Shown in pieces: positions 1 through 10,716 of a stretch of 36,244 bases of DNA. The stretch's first letter is position 1. Each line of letters starts with the position of its first letter. The notes beneath the pieces are model-generated. The model did no database searches and was not told the DNA's origin. It saw nothing but the letters and a program-made list of their open reading frames with translations. Source of the stretch: Nemertoderma westbladi (taxonomy: Eukaryota > Xenacoelomorpha > Nemertodermatida > Nemertodermatidae); contig JAUCBJ010006230.1 in the NCBI GenBank assembly GCA_032718475.1, positions 1 through 36,244 of the forward strand. The letters are read 5' to 3'. A program made the translations under genes and the position numbers.

Positions 1-85
1 AGTACTGGAACTATTGCTGCTCTAAATAATCGGACCTTAAGTTTCCGATTAATTCTCGGTGACTTCCAAATCCTGGAAAGCCTAT

Positions 86-909
86 TCAAGGCTGCCCATC
101 CCATGCTTTTCCCTTACGTATTCGAAGGTCCTCACCTGACTTCCGGATCCATGATCCCAAGTAACAGAAGTCGTCCACATGCTCAAGCATACCATCCTTT
201 GAGCTTATGCTCACCCGATCAGAGACTTGCTGAGTACTTTCAAAGTTAACTGTCAAAATTTTGGTCTTTCTGGAGTTAATAAAAAGACCAACACTAGAAG
301 CAGCATGTTCTAATGAGCTGAGGAGCCGTTGGGCTCCCTCTAGTGATTCTGAGAGAACTAAGTCATCAGCAAAGTCTAGATCAGTTAGGTACTTGGCTGG
401 ATTTCCTCGACTTCTGGAGCCAGTAGGTGGAGTTATCATCACCCCATCATCATTATGACGATCTAAGGACATGCGTAGAACATAGTCAACCACAATTATG
501 AACAAGAATGGTGCAAGTGTGTCTCCCTGGAGGACGCCCCATAACACTTCAAATGGTTCTGTGTCACCGTCAACAGTATGCACAAATGTTGTCGAACCAT
601 TGTATACTGATCTGATTGCTGCAATAATTTCATCAGGAATCCCATATAATGAAAGTATGCTGAACATGCATGAGCGAGAGACTGAATCAAAGGCCTTGAA
701 GAAGTCAACAAAGATAACAGCCAGATGCCTGTCTTTCTTTTTTGATATGGTATTTTAAAGACCTCAGGGGGAACACCATCTACTCCACTGGCACGATTGG
801 TCTTAATGCTCTTTGCAGCAGCCTTCACTTCTGCAAAGGACATATCGCCAATGGGAATATCATGGAGTACATACTCAGACACTTTTACTTCTATAAAGTT
901 ATCAGGCAA
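86..909 (-). pseudogene. LINE family A reverse transcriptase region (deleted, frameshifted)
   Basis: Two overlapping minus-strand reading frames. The first (496-909) carries the start of the RT domain (FAEVKAAAKSIKTNRASGVD, PPEVFK) and then jumps through a deletion into out-of-frame sequence. The second (86-667) carries YGIPDEIIAAIRS, GVLQGDTLAPFLF, the catalytic FADD (plus-strand 362-373) and GLFINSRKTKIL. The N-terminal RT block with VPKKG and FRGISL, present in copy 2, is deleted. Nearly the same protein is found at 32029-32811. Not functional. Confidence 0.85.
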
Positions 910-2520
910 TACCCTGTCATTATTGAGGAGCTTTTCAAAGTGGGCCTTCTAACCATTGAGGCGATCGGCTGGTGATTCAGCCTTAACCTTGGTGGTTGGT
1001 TGGCTTTTCCGACCAGTAAGCAAATTGATCGATTTCCATGCCTGGATGATTGCCTGCTGTCGACAGCATCATTGATGGCATCAACCTGTTGGTTTATTAG
1101 CTCCTGTAGATTAACAGAGTACTGCCTATTCAGAGACCTAGATGCAGCCTTAACTACATTCTTGACCGCTGTAGTCTGTTTGAGTCGGGACTCTTTCTGC
1201 GCCTTATAAAGGTCATTTCGGCACTTCTGAATTTTGTTGTCAGTCCAGGGGGCCCTTTTCCTGTTTCGAGGGTATACAGGAACTGTATCTGCAGCTGCTA
1301 ACTTAACTGCTTCTGTGAAGGCAGTATAGCCCTCACAGTGATCTGCCGCCTCAGAGGAAAGAACCTCATACCTGTTGTTCAGCTGTAGTGTGAAGCTGGA
1401 TCTCACACTTGGCTGTTGCAACAGAGAGGCCCAGTCATGCCGCGGCAAGGCAGATTTCGTTGTTCTGCTAGCACGCAGACTATGTCTTACTTTGGCCACA
1501 ATAAGGCGGGGATCACTGGAGAAGGGTCGAAGTGTAAATGCATTACAGTCTTGTTTAGAGCTCCTGTATTTCCTACGAAACAGAATATGGTCTATCTGGG
1601 ACTTGTGACCACTGGGTCCACTATGAGTCCATAGCTTTCCAGTTCGCTTCTTGAACTGGGTTCCAGCCGAAAAGAATCCATTTCCAGAGATAAAATCCTG
1701 AAGATGGACGGAATTTCTGTTAACACTATTGCTATAGACCCAGGGTGATGTAGGTGATTGATGCAGACTTGCATTAAAGTCTCCCAGGAATGTTAAGAAT
1801 GGATGCTGATCCACTGCATCAGTAGCTGCTTGTATGGTTGAAATTTTCCACCTCCTCTACAGGGGCCACACTATTTGGAGAGTAGCACACAATCAGAACC
1901 ACCTTAGGAAACTTCTTAGCCAGTCTTCCAGAACATGAGAAGTGACAACGGATGATGCGGTTAGAGATTTGGTCTATTTTGTCCAATGCTGCATGTGCAG
2001 TTGGATTCATCAATAGACCAATTCCACCATTGCCACTATCATCTGCTGAAGCGAGGGCGAGTCGCCAACCGCCCCCCATGTCCTTAATCAGAACCTCATC
2101 AGTCTGTCCAGTCTGCATTCGGTGCTCTTGAACACCCACTGCGCTAAGAGAAAGCTTATCTGCCAAGGCAGTCAACTCACCTTGTCGCATTGGGGACCCG
2201 AGTGTTAGGGTGTTTACTGAGGCTAGTCTAGTGACTTGCCTCAGATTCACCAATGGCTTTGTTGGTCGGGGTGGAATATGAGAGTAGCCTCCAACTCCAG
2301 AATCCCTCTCCCCCTCACAATCTGGCCTCCCTGATGACCCAGGGTTTGTGCCAGAAAGGTCATCAGGAAAGGGACTTAAAGAATTGTTGGCTGCTCTCTC
2401 TCCAGTAGGGGGTGAGACAGGCAGCCGGTCAGGAGATAACTGACGCCTGTGAGGCCGATTGTGTCCGGTAATTCCACTGGCCTCTAGAAGCCGGACCTCC
2501 GCATTACTAATGTAATCCAT
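891..2520 (-). pseudogene. LINE family A endonuclease region (broken)
   Basis: Apurinic-type endonuclease that would nick target DNA for target-primed reverse transcription. Translation starts at the ATG at 2518-2520 and runs about 95 residues of Ser/Pro/Arg-rich leader, then the endonuclease (ASVNTL, VGVQEHRM with the catalytic Glu, GGIGLLM, VCYSP). A one-base frameshift near 1840 moves the rest to a second frame (891-1814) with FLGDFNASL, WTHSGPSGHKSQIDHIL and SSDPRLIVAKV. The last motif is normally SDH, so the catalytic His appears replaced by Pro. A Lys/Arg-rich linker follows, and the frame is lost again near 900 before the RT. Family assignment is good; function is lost. Confidence 0.8.
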
Positions 2521-2995
2521 AGTGGGGGTTGGGGGTGCTTTTTTGACGAGTCAGCTCGTGGGGCAAATACCACACCCTGGTTTGCCATTCCCCAGGTTGG
2601 GTGTCGCAGTGGAGTCAGATATGAGGCCCATCACCCATATCTACTCTGGCGCACACGACCCATCATTGGCTCTGCAGCTCAGCTGCTGGGTCATGCCCTG
2701 TACCCCTGCTGCCAGGTGCAAGTCGCAGTGAAGTGCACTCAGAGTGGACATGAGAACACTCTACTCCTGACCAGCCATTGGTAGATCACCATCTGCCTGG
2801 CCAGGCCATATACCCCTGCAGCCAAGTATATGAGTCCTTAATCCAGGACCAAGGGCGTCCTTATCCCAGAACGAAGGGGATCCTAGTTACAGGACCAGAT
2901 TTTCCCTAGTAAGAGGGTCTATGCAGCTACAGGTGGCACCTCCTTTATGCTGCATGGAGGTGGCAAGTTTTCCTAATCATTAACCTAGAATACCT
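2521..2995 (-). other. Probable 5' untranslated region of LINE copy 1
   Basis: A comparatively GC-rich stretch directly upstream of the LINE start codon at 2520, with no reading frame that resembles a protein. Composition changes to AT-rich near 2995. No second copy in the window extends this far, so the boundary is inferred from composition only. Confidence 0.35.
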
Positions 2996-3150
2996 GACCT
3001 GACGATGGTGATAATGTGGGCTGAGTTTCCATAGCAAAAATGTGGTTATTTGTTGTCAGGTCAAACCCTGGAAATCTGAAAATGTCACACAATCTGTAAA
3101 AAATCTGGCTTCCATTGCAACGGACATACGAAACATATCTAAATAATTAA

Positions 3151-3375
3151 TTGTTGTTAATATTTGACTGTGACTACATACGCGAGCTCATGTCTGGCAG
3201 TAGTGATCTGGTCGCTGTTCGGGAGCACTGGTTGGATGCTGTTGAGTTGAGGCTGCTGTCCTGCTACCTAGACTACATAGCGAGTTCATCTGTGTGTGTA
3301 TATACAACTAAATTTTCTGATGGCAACCCAAACCGTGGTAGTGCAGTGGAGGAGTTGCAATCTGGTACAGAATAA
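3151..3375 (+). pseudogene. Possible LINE endonuclease N-terminal fragment
   Basis: A 74-codon frame containing DYIRELMSGSSDLVAVREHW followed by LDAVELRLL. This resembles the N-terminal strand and catalytic-Glu motif (VQEHWL) of LINE endonucleases of the CR1/Rex/Jockey type, in which a helix (SxxDLVAVQEHWL) precedes it. The rest of the domain is not seen; after about 3330 the frame is unrelated. It lies on the opposite strand to copy 1 and is a different family. The match is short, so this is tentative. Confidence 0.4.
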
Positions 3376-3959
3376 GTATACTTGAAGGAGTTATAAAGTT
3401 GAATCAAGTTCTGATATTGTTTGAATGCGAGGAAATATAAATGGATATAATAATGAATTATATTTAATTATTAATCTAGCACGTTAAGTTAAAAACCTTA
3501 GCGGTAGGTGTGTTAGTGCCAAAGTATGTAAATAACTAAAAACCAACAAGACCTAGACGTTGCATGCAATCAGTGATCAGCTGACAGCAGCCAGCTGATC
3601 GGTAAGTTTCGCCCCGCAGCTGAAGGCATTCTCAGGAGGGCAAGCCAGGAAATGTAGATATAAATTCATAATGGGAGACAGAACGAATATTGAAATGAAG
3701 AGTGAGATCTGTAGGTAACTATCCACTGGGAAGCAGCACCACAAACTTACTCCAATCCGTTTCTGATTGTTGATAGCGGGCCCCTTGAGGGACACCACAT
3801 GTTAGCGGTTCTAGAGAAGAGGTATAGTTATCAATAGTTACAGATTGGATGCGGTCATAGAGAAAGCTAGCTATAAGTTTTTTTTTGGTAGGCTTAAGAT
3901 ACCGTAAGATTCAAGCTTCTTTAGTAAAATTTGGTTATTGAGGGTATCAAAGGCATTTT

Positions 3960-4287
3960 CATAACGTTTTGTTGGGCAAGGCTTTGGAAAGTCGACAATG
4001 ACGTCCAGGCGGGATCGAACTGGTGACGTCCGATTTGGAAGTCTGACACTCTAATCATTTAGCTAGCGGCTCAGGTAAAAGATAGACCTGGAAATACTAT
4101 CCGATATACCTTGTGCAGTATGTCCGCAATTTACCTCCTCATGGCCTCACATCTGTCAATACCATCATATGCTGCCATTGTGCTCAACCCTACCGTACTT
4201 GGCCGTCATTGCCGACTTTGCAAAAGCTGTGCCCTACAAAAAGTTATAATAATATGAAACCACTCATTCATCCATAACACCAATAAT
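3960..4287 (-). mobile_element. SINE-like insertion with tRNA-related head and inverted ends
   Basis: A 328-bp insertion inside an RT pseudogene, flanked by an 11-bp target-site duplication with one mismatch (AAAGGCATTTT at 3949-3959, AAAGGCCTTTT at 4288-4298). On the minus strand 4073-4001 looks tRNA-derived. The ends are inverted repeats of about 45-50 bp: 3961-4007 against roughly 4201-4251, sharing AGTCGACAATGACGTCC / AGTCGGCAATGACGGCC in opposite orientation. It could be two related SINEs joined tail to tail, or a tRNA-containing element with terminal repeats. Confidence 0.55.
4001..4073 (-). promoter_or_regulatory. tRNA-like internal pol III promoter (A and B boxes)
   Basis: The minus strand of 4065-4047 reads TAGCTAAATGATTAGAGTG, close to a pol III A box, and 4020-4010 reads GTTCGATCCCG, close to the B box. 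Spacing and total length (~73 nt) match a tRNA. Stem pairing is poor, so this is a tRNA-derived SINE head, not a working tRNA gene. Confidence 0.55.
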
Positions 4288-4552
4288 AAAGGCCTTTTTG
4301 AGATCTATAAATATAGCACAGGTTGAGTTTTTGGAGTCTAGAGAGTCATGGATTCGTTCGATTACTGATAGTAATGCGTGAGTTGTAGTTGTTTTAGGTC
4401 TGAAGCCGAATTGTGACGTAGTAAGAATTGAGTATTTTAGTTAAATATGAAAGAAACTGCAGATTAATTATTTGTTCAAATATTGTGGACAGTACAGGTA
4501 ATAATGATTTAGGTCTATAATGATTTGGGTATACTGACGTTCGTTAAACATA

Positions 4553-4650
4553 CGTTTCGGCCCGGACGTTTCAGCCTGGACGTTTCGGCCCGGACGTTTC
4601 AGCCTGGACGTTTCGGCCCGGACGTTTCTCAGCCTGGACGTTTCGGCCCA
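4553..4650. repeat. Minisatellite, ~30-bp unit, about three copies
   Basis: Tandem alternation of GGACGTTTCGGCCC and GGACGTTTCAGCCTG half-units, giving a 30-bp period, with one TC insertion near 4628. GC-rich against AT-rich surroundings. It creates a spurious minus-strand frame. Confidence 0.85.
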
Positions 4651-5989
4651 TGACTGTAACTGAGTGAAAAGGCCAAGTTGTTTTATATGAAAATAATTAT
4701 TTATTAAAATTATTATTATTTCACAATAACATACAAACACTACTTTATGAAATATATTTTATTTAAAGGCTATTTAATTTAATTTACCGTTATTTCAAAA
4801 TTAAATGAACATTATAAATGGTGGTTCCAAAGACAATTCGCCTTCATTTATGTTTTTTTTTACATTAGTTAATATTTATAAATTATTTTTTAGCCCGGTA
4901 CTAATCGGGTTAAGTGTCTGATTTATGTACAGCTACCCTAGTTTACTCCTTATTAATACGATACGGGTACGGTTTTAATTTCCCCTTGGCGATTTTTACT
5001 GACGTTGTTGTTTACTTTTAATGATGCGTACTTAATACTTATGGGTACTTTTTACGTGTTTAATGTGTCTCTGTATTAATATCATTTTAGATGATAAAAG
5101 CTATTGAAATGAAAAGAAATTTATCTTTCAAATTGCAGCAAAACCACAACAGATTCAAACTTATGGTATCTCGACTCAACTATAAGGCCCATACTGTGCC
5201 GATTGAGATAGATTTAGTATTTTTGGTGCACAAGATATTATAAGTTGGAACCAACTCCTATCCCAATTATACTGTATCTAACATTCTGCATCTGATTTGT
5301 TTGTACATTGTTGTCTTTTTCAGTTTCTGGGACAAATTTATTGATTATATATTTTATTTCGTTTTACTTTAATTTTTTAACACAAACTGCATAATAAAAT
5401 ATCTGAAACTTACAACTGCAACTTTTTTGTAAAACTCGAAATTTCCAGAAAACTATAGTTTCCAATGTAATGGAGTTGTAAAGCATACATAATTCTAGTC
5501 AACATTCATAACTCTTTGTAGCAAAACCAGTAGTAGTAAAAGATGTTGGGCTCTTTCTGCAGAAGACACCATATCCATTGCTGCTACATACACCAGGAAT
5601 GAGACTTACCTTACATGCATACATACAACTGCCGTTGTAAAACTAATCAGCCTGTACATGATCGATCAGGTTCTAAGGCAGCCGGATATATAGGAAACAT
5701 GAGGGTCAGCTACTGACCCCCAAACGTCTGCTAAAAGACATTTGTCATTAGTGGTAAATGGAACGCAGGAGCATTTTCACTGAAAATAATTTTCTCCTAT
5801 GCCTTTTAACTTGGCTAGGCAACGTACTAATGAGTCGAGGTGTGTTTAATTTTCCTTAATTAATAATCTTCCTTCATTTCCTAAATCACTTCCTAAATTT
5901 CCTTAATAATTAATCTTCGTGGTTAGGTAATGCTTTTCTAGTATAAAACATAAATTAAAATTAATTAGAAACAAATTATACAGTATTAG
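4651..5989. other. AT-rich intergenic stretch, no gene recognised
   Basis: No frame with recognisable protein similarity on either strand. A small perfect hairpin GGGTCAG-CTA-CTGACCC lies near 5703-5719. A short open stretch around 5525-5640 encodes nothing I recognise. Confidence 0.5.
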
Positions 5990-6172
5990 GTTACGATATC
6001 CTTTTATGATGAAGAAGAAAATGAATTATCCTACATCACCTTTGAAGGACGTGGAAGAAACAAAATGAACTTCATCAACCAAGATTTCATCATAGATAGT
6101 TCCTTCATAGACCTTGATAGCAACACTCCTACCAACTTCTTTTCTGTAGAAGGAGACACATATAACAAGTAA
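5990..6172 (+). CDS. Unrecognised short open frame, possible exon remnant
   Basis: Sixty codons open between a TAG at 5987-5989 and a TAA at 6170-6172, without an initiating ATG near its start. The peptide is acidic and Asn/Phe-rich (YDEEENELSYITFEGRGRN, then NFINQDFII). It stands out because it lies in very AT-rich DNA where frames are normally short. An AG precedes it, so it could be a terminal exon, but there is no clear pyrimidine tract. I do not recognise a family; chance is possible. Confidence 0.15.
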   Translation, partial: VTISFYDEEENELSYITFEGRGRNKMNFINQDFIIDSSFIDLDSNTPTNFFSVEGDTYNK

Positions 6173-6177
6173 AGTAT

Positions 6178-6265
6178 CAGTTATCAGTTTTTATTTTTTA
6201 TTTATTTATATTATTATTTTTTTATATTTTTATATTTTTATTTATTTATTATTTTTATTTATCAG
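6178..6265. repeat. TTTAT/ATTT low-complexity tract
   Basis: Nearly pure T/A run with irregular TTTATT motifs. Confidence 0.8.
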
Positions 6266-7654
6266 TATTTAAAAATGATAAGTAGTTTACAAGAAGATAA
6301 TCTAGTATACGAAAAACATTTCATGTGATCAATCCTTCTTACATAATTGGCATTTAATTTGCAAATAAATTCCTTTATATTTTTAAAGTTTAACATAATG
6401 ATTTAACAACAAACCACAAAATCGTTTACAACTACTTTGGGAATCCGGACTGTGTATGTCCGGGGATTGTCAACTCTATTTTTGGTGTACGGATATGTGT
6501 TTCAGGACAGAGTGTCTAAATTGAATTCCATTGGCCAATTCCGAACAACATAATTAATTAGTTGCAGCCTGACCTGTTGTATCTAGACATATTTTTTCCA
6601 GATTTATCAGAATTGAGAATTAAAACTATTTTGCACGTACTTTTTAGATACACCAACCAAAGTTACTTTTTCATACAGCAAGTTTTGCCATAGAATCTTT
6701 CAATTGTCATGAATATACCAGTATCATTCTGATTGATAAATTGTTAAGCATTTTTGACTGTGTTGGAATTCAGGACCATTGGATGGGACGGAGGCGGATC
6801 ATCTCGCTAGGAAATTTTTCAATAAAAACTCGCAGCTTAATAAACTACAGTGGAGCTAAGTGCAATATCCTCAATAAAATGCTATATTCTAGAATGTCTA
6901 TCACCTGGACTTCAAAATCCTACCTAAAATGAAATTCCTGAATCTCGACACACATTAATAATTTCAGACGTAGTTTCTTCATAAACGCCTTCTACGGTGG
7001 TTGCGATGTTGATAGTGGGTGGATGGGAGTTTACGAATGTGACAGGGAGCTTTGGTGTCTTTGGGTACAGAACAGTGATCATTGTCCCGCTTTTGTAATC
7101 AGCAGGAATTCTCGTGTAACTTTTCGTAAGTATTTTTATATGATATACTATAATTATTGTCTGTTCGAGAACGGAATATACCTGAAGCAAATTAATTTAT
7201 ACATGATTTATATGCTGAAGGTATTATAGCCGTTTATTGTTAATTTTCGCATATTGCTACGGAAACTAGCTAAAATTATAATCGTATAATTTTAAAAAAA
7301 TGTTCTATAAATGTTGTATAATACCATTTTTCCCTAAAATTATACTCCTTTCTTAGAAATTATTGCTCTGATACGGGATTCTAGAAAATATATGTTACAG
7401 TATATTCATATAATTTTATGTATTATCCTATGGTACAGCAATATGCCAAACTTGCTGTGGTTTCTTTCTATAATGTATTGTAGCTATATATTTCACATTA
7501 AGCAAAATGACCATCTCGATAAGATTGACAGATTGGCACTTTAAATTCTACTCCAGTATTCGTAAGAATGATAACTCTTATTACAATCTGACCTCACATA
7601 AAGCCATGCGAGCATCATTAAATTAGATAGAAACGGCATAAAGAAAACTTATGG
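6266..7654. other. AT-rich stretch, no gene recognised
   Basis: Only short frames. A brief IQDHWM peptide near 6765-6785 recalls the LINE endonuclease EHW motif but is too short to call. Confidence 0.45.
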
Positions 7655-7770
7655 CCCCCCTCACACGGAGCAACTTGTTTCTGCAACTTGTTTCTGAAAC
7701 TTGTTGCTGGGCCCCCTCACACACAGAAACTTGTTGCTGCAAGTTGTTTCCAAAACTTGTTTCCATCCTT
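7655..7770. repeat. Two ~56-bp tandem units rich in CAACTTGTTTC
   Basis: Each unit begins with a C-rich CCCCCTCACAC box and continues with short iterations of GCAACTTGTTTCTG or AAACTTGTTGCTG. The layout resembles a subterminal region of a DNA transposon, but no matching inverted end is seen in the window, so the element is not assigned. Confidence 0.5.
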
Positions 7771-8080
7771 TAGTACAGTATAAATAAATGCTGGATGGGA
7801 TTCCAAGACTTTTTGTATAAAAATAATGTACAGGCAGTTTTATCGAAAATTTGAAAGCCCACCTATCAAATAGAAAGAAAATTTTCAAAAAACATGTGGG
7901 CTATTATATTTATACTTATATTTATTAACGCAAATTTTTTAGCTAATTATTCAATATTTGGTACTAGCTTACGTTCTAGAATATTTAATATTCAGTCAAT
8001 GTGATCGGTTATACCTAGAGGAACAAAAATTAATTTAATTTTTTAATTTAAGTTCATTTTATAAATTTATGTAGAAATGT
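7766..8080 (+). repeat. Inverted-repeat block 1 (diverged copy)
   Basis: Starts CCTTTAGTACAGTATAAAT and includes TTCAATATTTGGTACTAGCT, TTCTAGAATATTTAAT and AGGAACAAAAATTAA. It is a diverged copy of blocks 2 (reverse orientation) and 3 (same orientation). No coding capacity recognised. Confidence 0.6.
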
Positions 8081-8574
8081 TTTCATTTCATTCGATATTC
8101 GATTTCCTTAGGTCATTTTCTTATTAGGATCAGTCTGTGTGGATTTGCCTAATAATCAAGTAATACAACGCTTTCGTAAGAATGAGATGTGAGTGAGATG
8201 GTAATCGTTACCGGTAAGGCCGCGTTAAAACTACCGAGTTAAAGTCAAAAGACAAAATGTAAATCACATCCCATGAAATTGAATTTTTTCTAGAATGTCC
8301 TTATGTATTATATTAGGCCTATGCAATGCTTTCTCGAACTACAAGGCCATGCGGGACTGGAGGCGGACTGGAGGCAAACTATGTATTGTCATATTTCATA
8401 ATTTATTATCACTCATTTTACGAATACTATAACAAATTTTAGAAAATTATATTCTGTAAATATCATTATTATAAATTCATTATTGTGTTGTACGTGTTTT
8501 CGATGAGGCGTTCTAAACTGCAGGTCATGACGGCGGGATTTACTAGCTAATTTGAGTTACAAAGCAAAACTACA

Positions 8575-8995
8575 CTAGAAATTTAATGTAAATGCTAAAT
8601 TAAAACATATAAAAATTATTTTTAACTTTTGTTCCTATAATCCATCAAATTGATTGCATGTTAAATATTCTAGAACGGTTTGGGTAGCTAGTACCAAATA
8701 TTGAATATTTAGCTAGGCCTAAACATTTTTAATTTATATCGTTATAATGTGTCTCCACTTTTTCGACCCTTTGCTATTTTCTGAAGTCTTTTGTGGAAAT
8801 TGTCTTTCTAATTTGATAGGTGATTTTCTACAATAATGCCAGTAAATTTTTTCTACAAAAAGTCCTAGAATCCCATCCAGAATTGATTTATAATGTAAAA
8901 AAGAGACCTCGGAATTTATAAAAATTATTGTTCGTTGGTGGGAAATAATGATCGTGGGACGTGTTGGAGACGACATCAGGTATAGAATCAGCAAC
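8575..8995 (-). repeat. Inverted-repeat block 2
   Basis: Reverse complement of block 3 across about 350 bp with high identity. Shared landmarks are CGTGGGACGTGTTGGAGACG, TTGGTGnGAAATAATGATCG and CTAGGCCTAAACATTTTTAA. Its outer part (8575-8645) matches block 1 beyond where block 3 ends. Confidence 0.8.
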
Positions 8996-9638
8996 ATATA
9001 AGTTTTGGATAAATACCACAAAGCTTCTTCTCGAACACAAGGTGGATATAGTTTCTCATGGTTACGCAAAAGGCTATTCGAACTCTCTCGAATATATTTC
9101 TCAGAAAACAAAAATACTCGTGCGCTCTCAGAAAGTTATAAAACTGAGTTCCTCTAATTAAACTAAATGTTAATTATCTTGGCCAAATCACAGTGAGGTG
9201 AATGGCTACTTTAAAATAGGATTTCAGTTTGTTCTACAATAATATTTATGAACATGAATTCATATGAAATTGAGTCAGTAATGTAACTGCAATTACATTT
9301 TAATAGATAGCTAAAATAGAATAAATAAAATAAATAAATAGAATAAATAAAAAAAGTTCAAACGTTCAAAAATAGATTCCGAAAAAAATGGGGATTTCAA
9401 CATCGTCGCTGTAAAATTGACGAGGGATGAAAAGCTGGAACCAGACATCATACGCATTTTTATTAGCTCTGTCAAGCATGTGGTTTGGTAAAATGCCAGC
9501 ACTGTGTCCTTCGTCACACACATTGATTGTTTTCGGACACTAGAATAACTCGTAGTCATTCATTTGATCATCTCTGCTGTGTCCTTGAGAATAATTATAC
9601 GTGGATCGTCTATACTTCTAAATGTGGTCAGTATATTC

Positions 9639-9993
9639 ATCTCTATACCTGTTCTCGTCTCCAACACGTCCCACGATCATTATTTCGCACCAACGAACAA
9701 TAATTGTTATAAATTCCGAGGTCTCCTTTACTACATTATAAATCAATTCTGTATAGGATTCGAAGACTTCTTGTAGAAAAAAATTTACTGCCATTATTAT
9801 ACAAAATTATCTATCAAATTAGAAAGACAATTTCCACAAAAGACTTCAGAAAATAGCAAAAAAAAGGTTCGAAAAAGTCGAGACACATTATAACGATATA
9901 AATTAAAAATGTTTAGGCCTAGCTAAATATTCAATATTTGGTACTAGCTACCCAAACCGTTCTAGAATATTTAACATGCAATCAATTTGATGG
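9639..9993 (+). repeat. Inverted-repeat block 3, cut at a TTAA
   Basis: Pairs with block 2 over about 350 bp; the intervening loop is about 640 bp. Homology to block 2 stops at GATGG (9993), immediately before TTAA at 9995-9998, where another element end begins. A long hairpin could form with block 2. Confidence 0.8.
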
Positions 9994-9994
9994 G

Positions 9995-10065
9995 TTAACC
10001 TTCATACGTACCTTATTCTAATTTGTATTGGTGTCACTTGGGGTCGTTTGCGACCCCAGTATATT
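9995..10065 (+). mobile_element. Possible piggyBac-like element end (TTAA plus hairpin)
   Basis: TTAACCTTCATACGTACC followed 45 bp later by the perfect hairpin TGGGGTCG-TTTG-CGACCCCA. TTAA-CC ends with an internal GGGTC...GACCC hairpin are seen in piggyBac/Looper-type elements. The homology break with block 2 at this TTAA supports an insertion. No matching GGTTAA end was found downstream, so only one end is claimed. Confidence 0.35.
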
Positions 10066-10582
10066 TTACTATTAAAATAGATACATATCCCATAATATTT
10101 TTAAATATTAGAATATTCCCTCATTAATTGATATTTTTAAAACATATCAACACTCTTGAATACTTTCCGCAGCACGTAAAGATATGTATATTTTGTACTA
10201 CATAACGTCGGTAATTCGACAAAACCCCCTAAGTCGATTTTGGAGTTTAGGAAAAACGAAAAAAACTGAACATTTTAAGAAATCTTGAGTAATGCGATCT
10301 AATTTTTGATCAAAATATAATCTAAAATTGTGTATAATTTGTTTGGGCACATATTTTTAGACGTAGATCGCAGTTTAACCATTTAATTTGATATCTGTTG
10401 TTTTGCCAGATTGTGAAACAAAATAGTTAGGTTAGAACATATAATTAAGGGGGGGGGGGGGGGGGTATCTTTAGCATGTGGGGTTTTATCAGATACAGTC
10501 TGGCCCATTAAATGCCTTATTAGTGGGTCTAAGGGTCCAATAAAGCAAAGCTCTTATATTAGAAACACTGTAATATTACCAT
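10066..10582. other. AT-rich stretch with a 17-G run
   Basis: No coding frame recognised. A homopolymer of 17 G occupies 10449-10465. A CAGTCTGGCCCATTAAATGC motif near 10496 looks like a transposon end but has no partner in the window. Confidence 0.4.
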
Positions 10583-10675
10583 TATTTTTATAATTACTAC
10601 TTCTACTATCAGCATGCTGCATTGCAACTGCATTATTATGTATTGCATAGATATTAATAAGCAGCCTGTTCTAAT
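10583..10675. repeat. Left copy of a 93/97-bp direct repeat (putative long TSD)
   Basis: Identical to 14582-14678 except for a 4-bp TTAC insertion in the right copy. The repeat lies inside a fragment of LINE family A that continues only after the right copy. It brackets the LINE at 10676-14581, as a target-site duplication would. Confidence 0.8.
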
Positions 10676-10716
10676 AAGCAGTCTGTTCTGTTAGTACAAT
10701 ATCTGAGGTCCTAGGG

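Larger units (their letters stand above)
1..2995 (-). mobile_element. RTE-like LINE, family A, copy 1 (3' end outside window)
   Basis: A decayed non-LTR retrotransposon read right to left: a possible 5' untranslated part (about 2521-2995), an endonuclease region (891-2520) and a reverse transcriptase region (1-909). Its first base matches position 32046 of copy 2, so about 450 bp of its 3' end lies outside the window. Compared with copy 2 it lacks about 250 bp of RT (junction near 745-755), removing the segment equivalent to 32811-33030. RTE-like is inferred from the QIDHIL endonuclease motif, the FADD-type RT and the trinucleotide tail of its sister copies; the clade is not proven. Confidence 0.8.
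3770..4510 (-). pseudogene. CR1/Jockey-like reverse transcriptase, split by an insertion
   Basis: Reading the minus strand from 4510, translation gives LPVLSTIFEQIINLQ, then after a frameshift QFGFRPKTTTTHALLSVIER and CAIFIDLKKA (to 4299). The protein is cut there and resumes at 3948 with AFDTLNNQILLKKLESYGI, then SFLYDRIQSVTIDN and CGVPQG at about 3775. These are canonical RT motifs in the right order: the finger motif, the D of motif A, and GVPQG. The YADD part is absent. The interruption coincides with the insertion at 3960-4287, and the join falls inside the KAFDT motif. Multiple frameshifts show it is dead. Confidence 0.7.

Noticed and set aside
4001-4073. Functional tRNA gene
   Set aside because: A and B boxes are present but the stems pair poorly and it sits inside an insertion with a target duplication.
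4468-4740. 90-residue minus-strand ORF (AETSRLKRPGRN repeats)
   Set aside because: A by-product of the 30-bp minisatellite.
6741-6932. LINE endonuclease fragment (IQDHWM)
   Set aside because: Only six or seven residues resemble the motif, with no neighbouring domain.
7661-7888. 75-residue minus-strand ORF over the CAACTTG repeats
   Set aside because: It is repeat-derived and continues into the inverted-repeat block; no protein family is visible.
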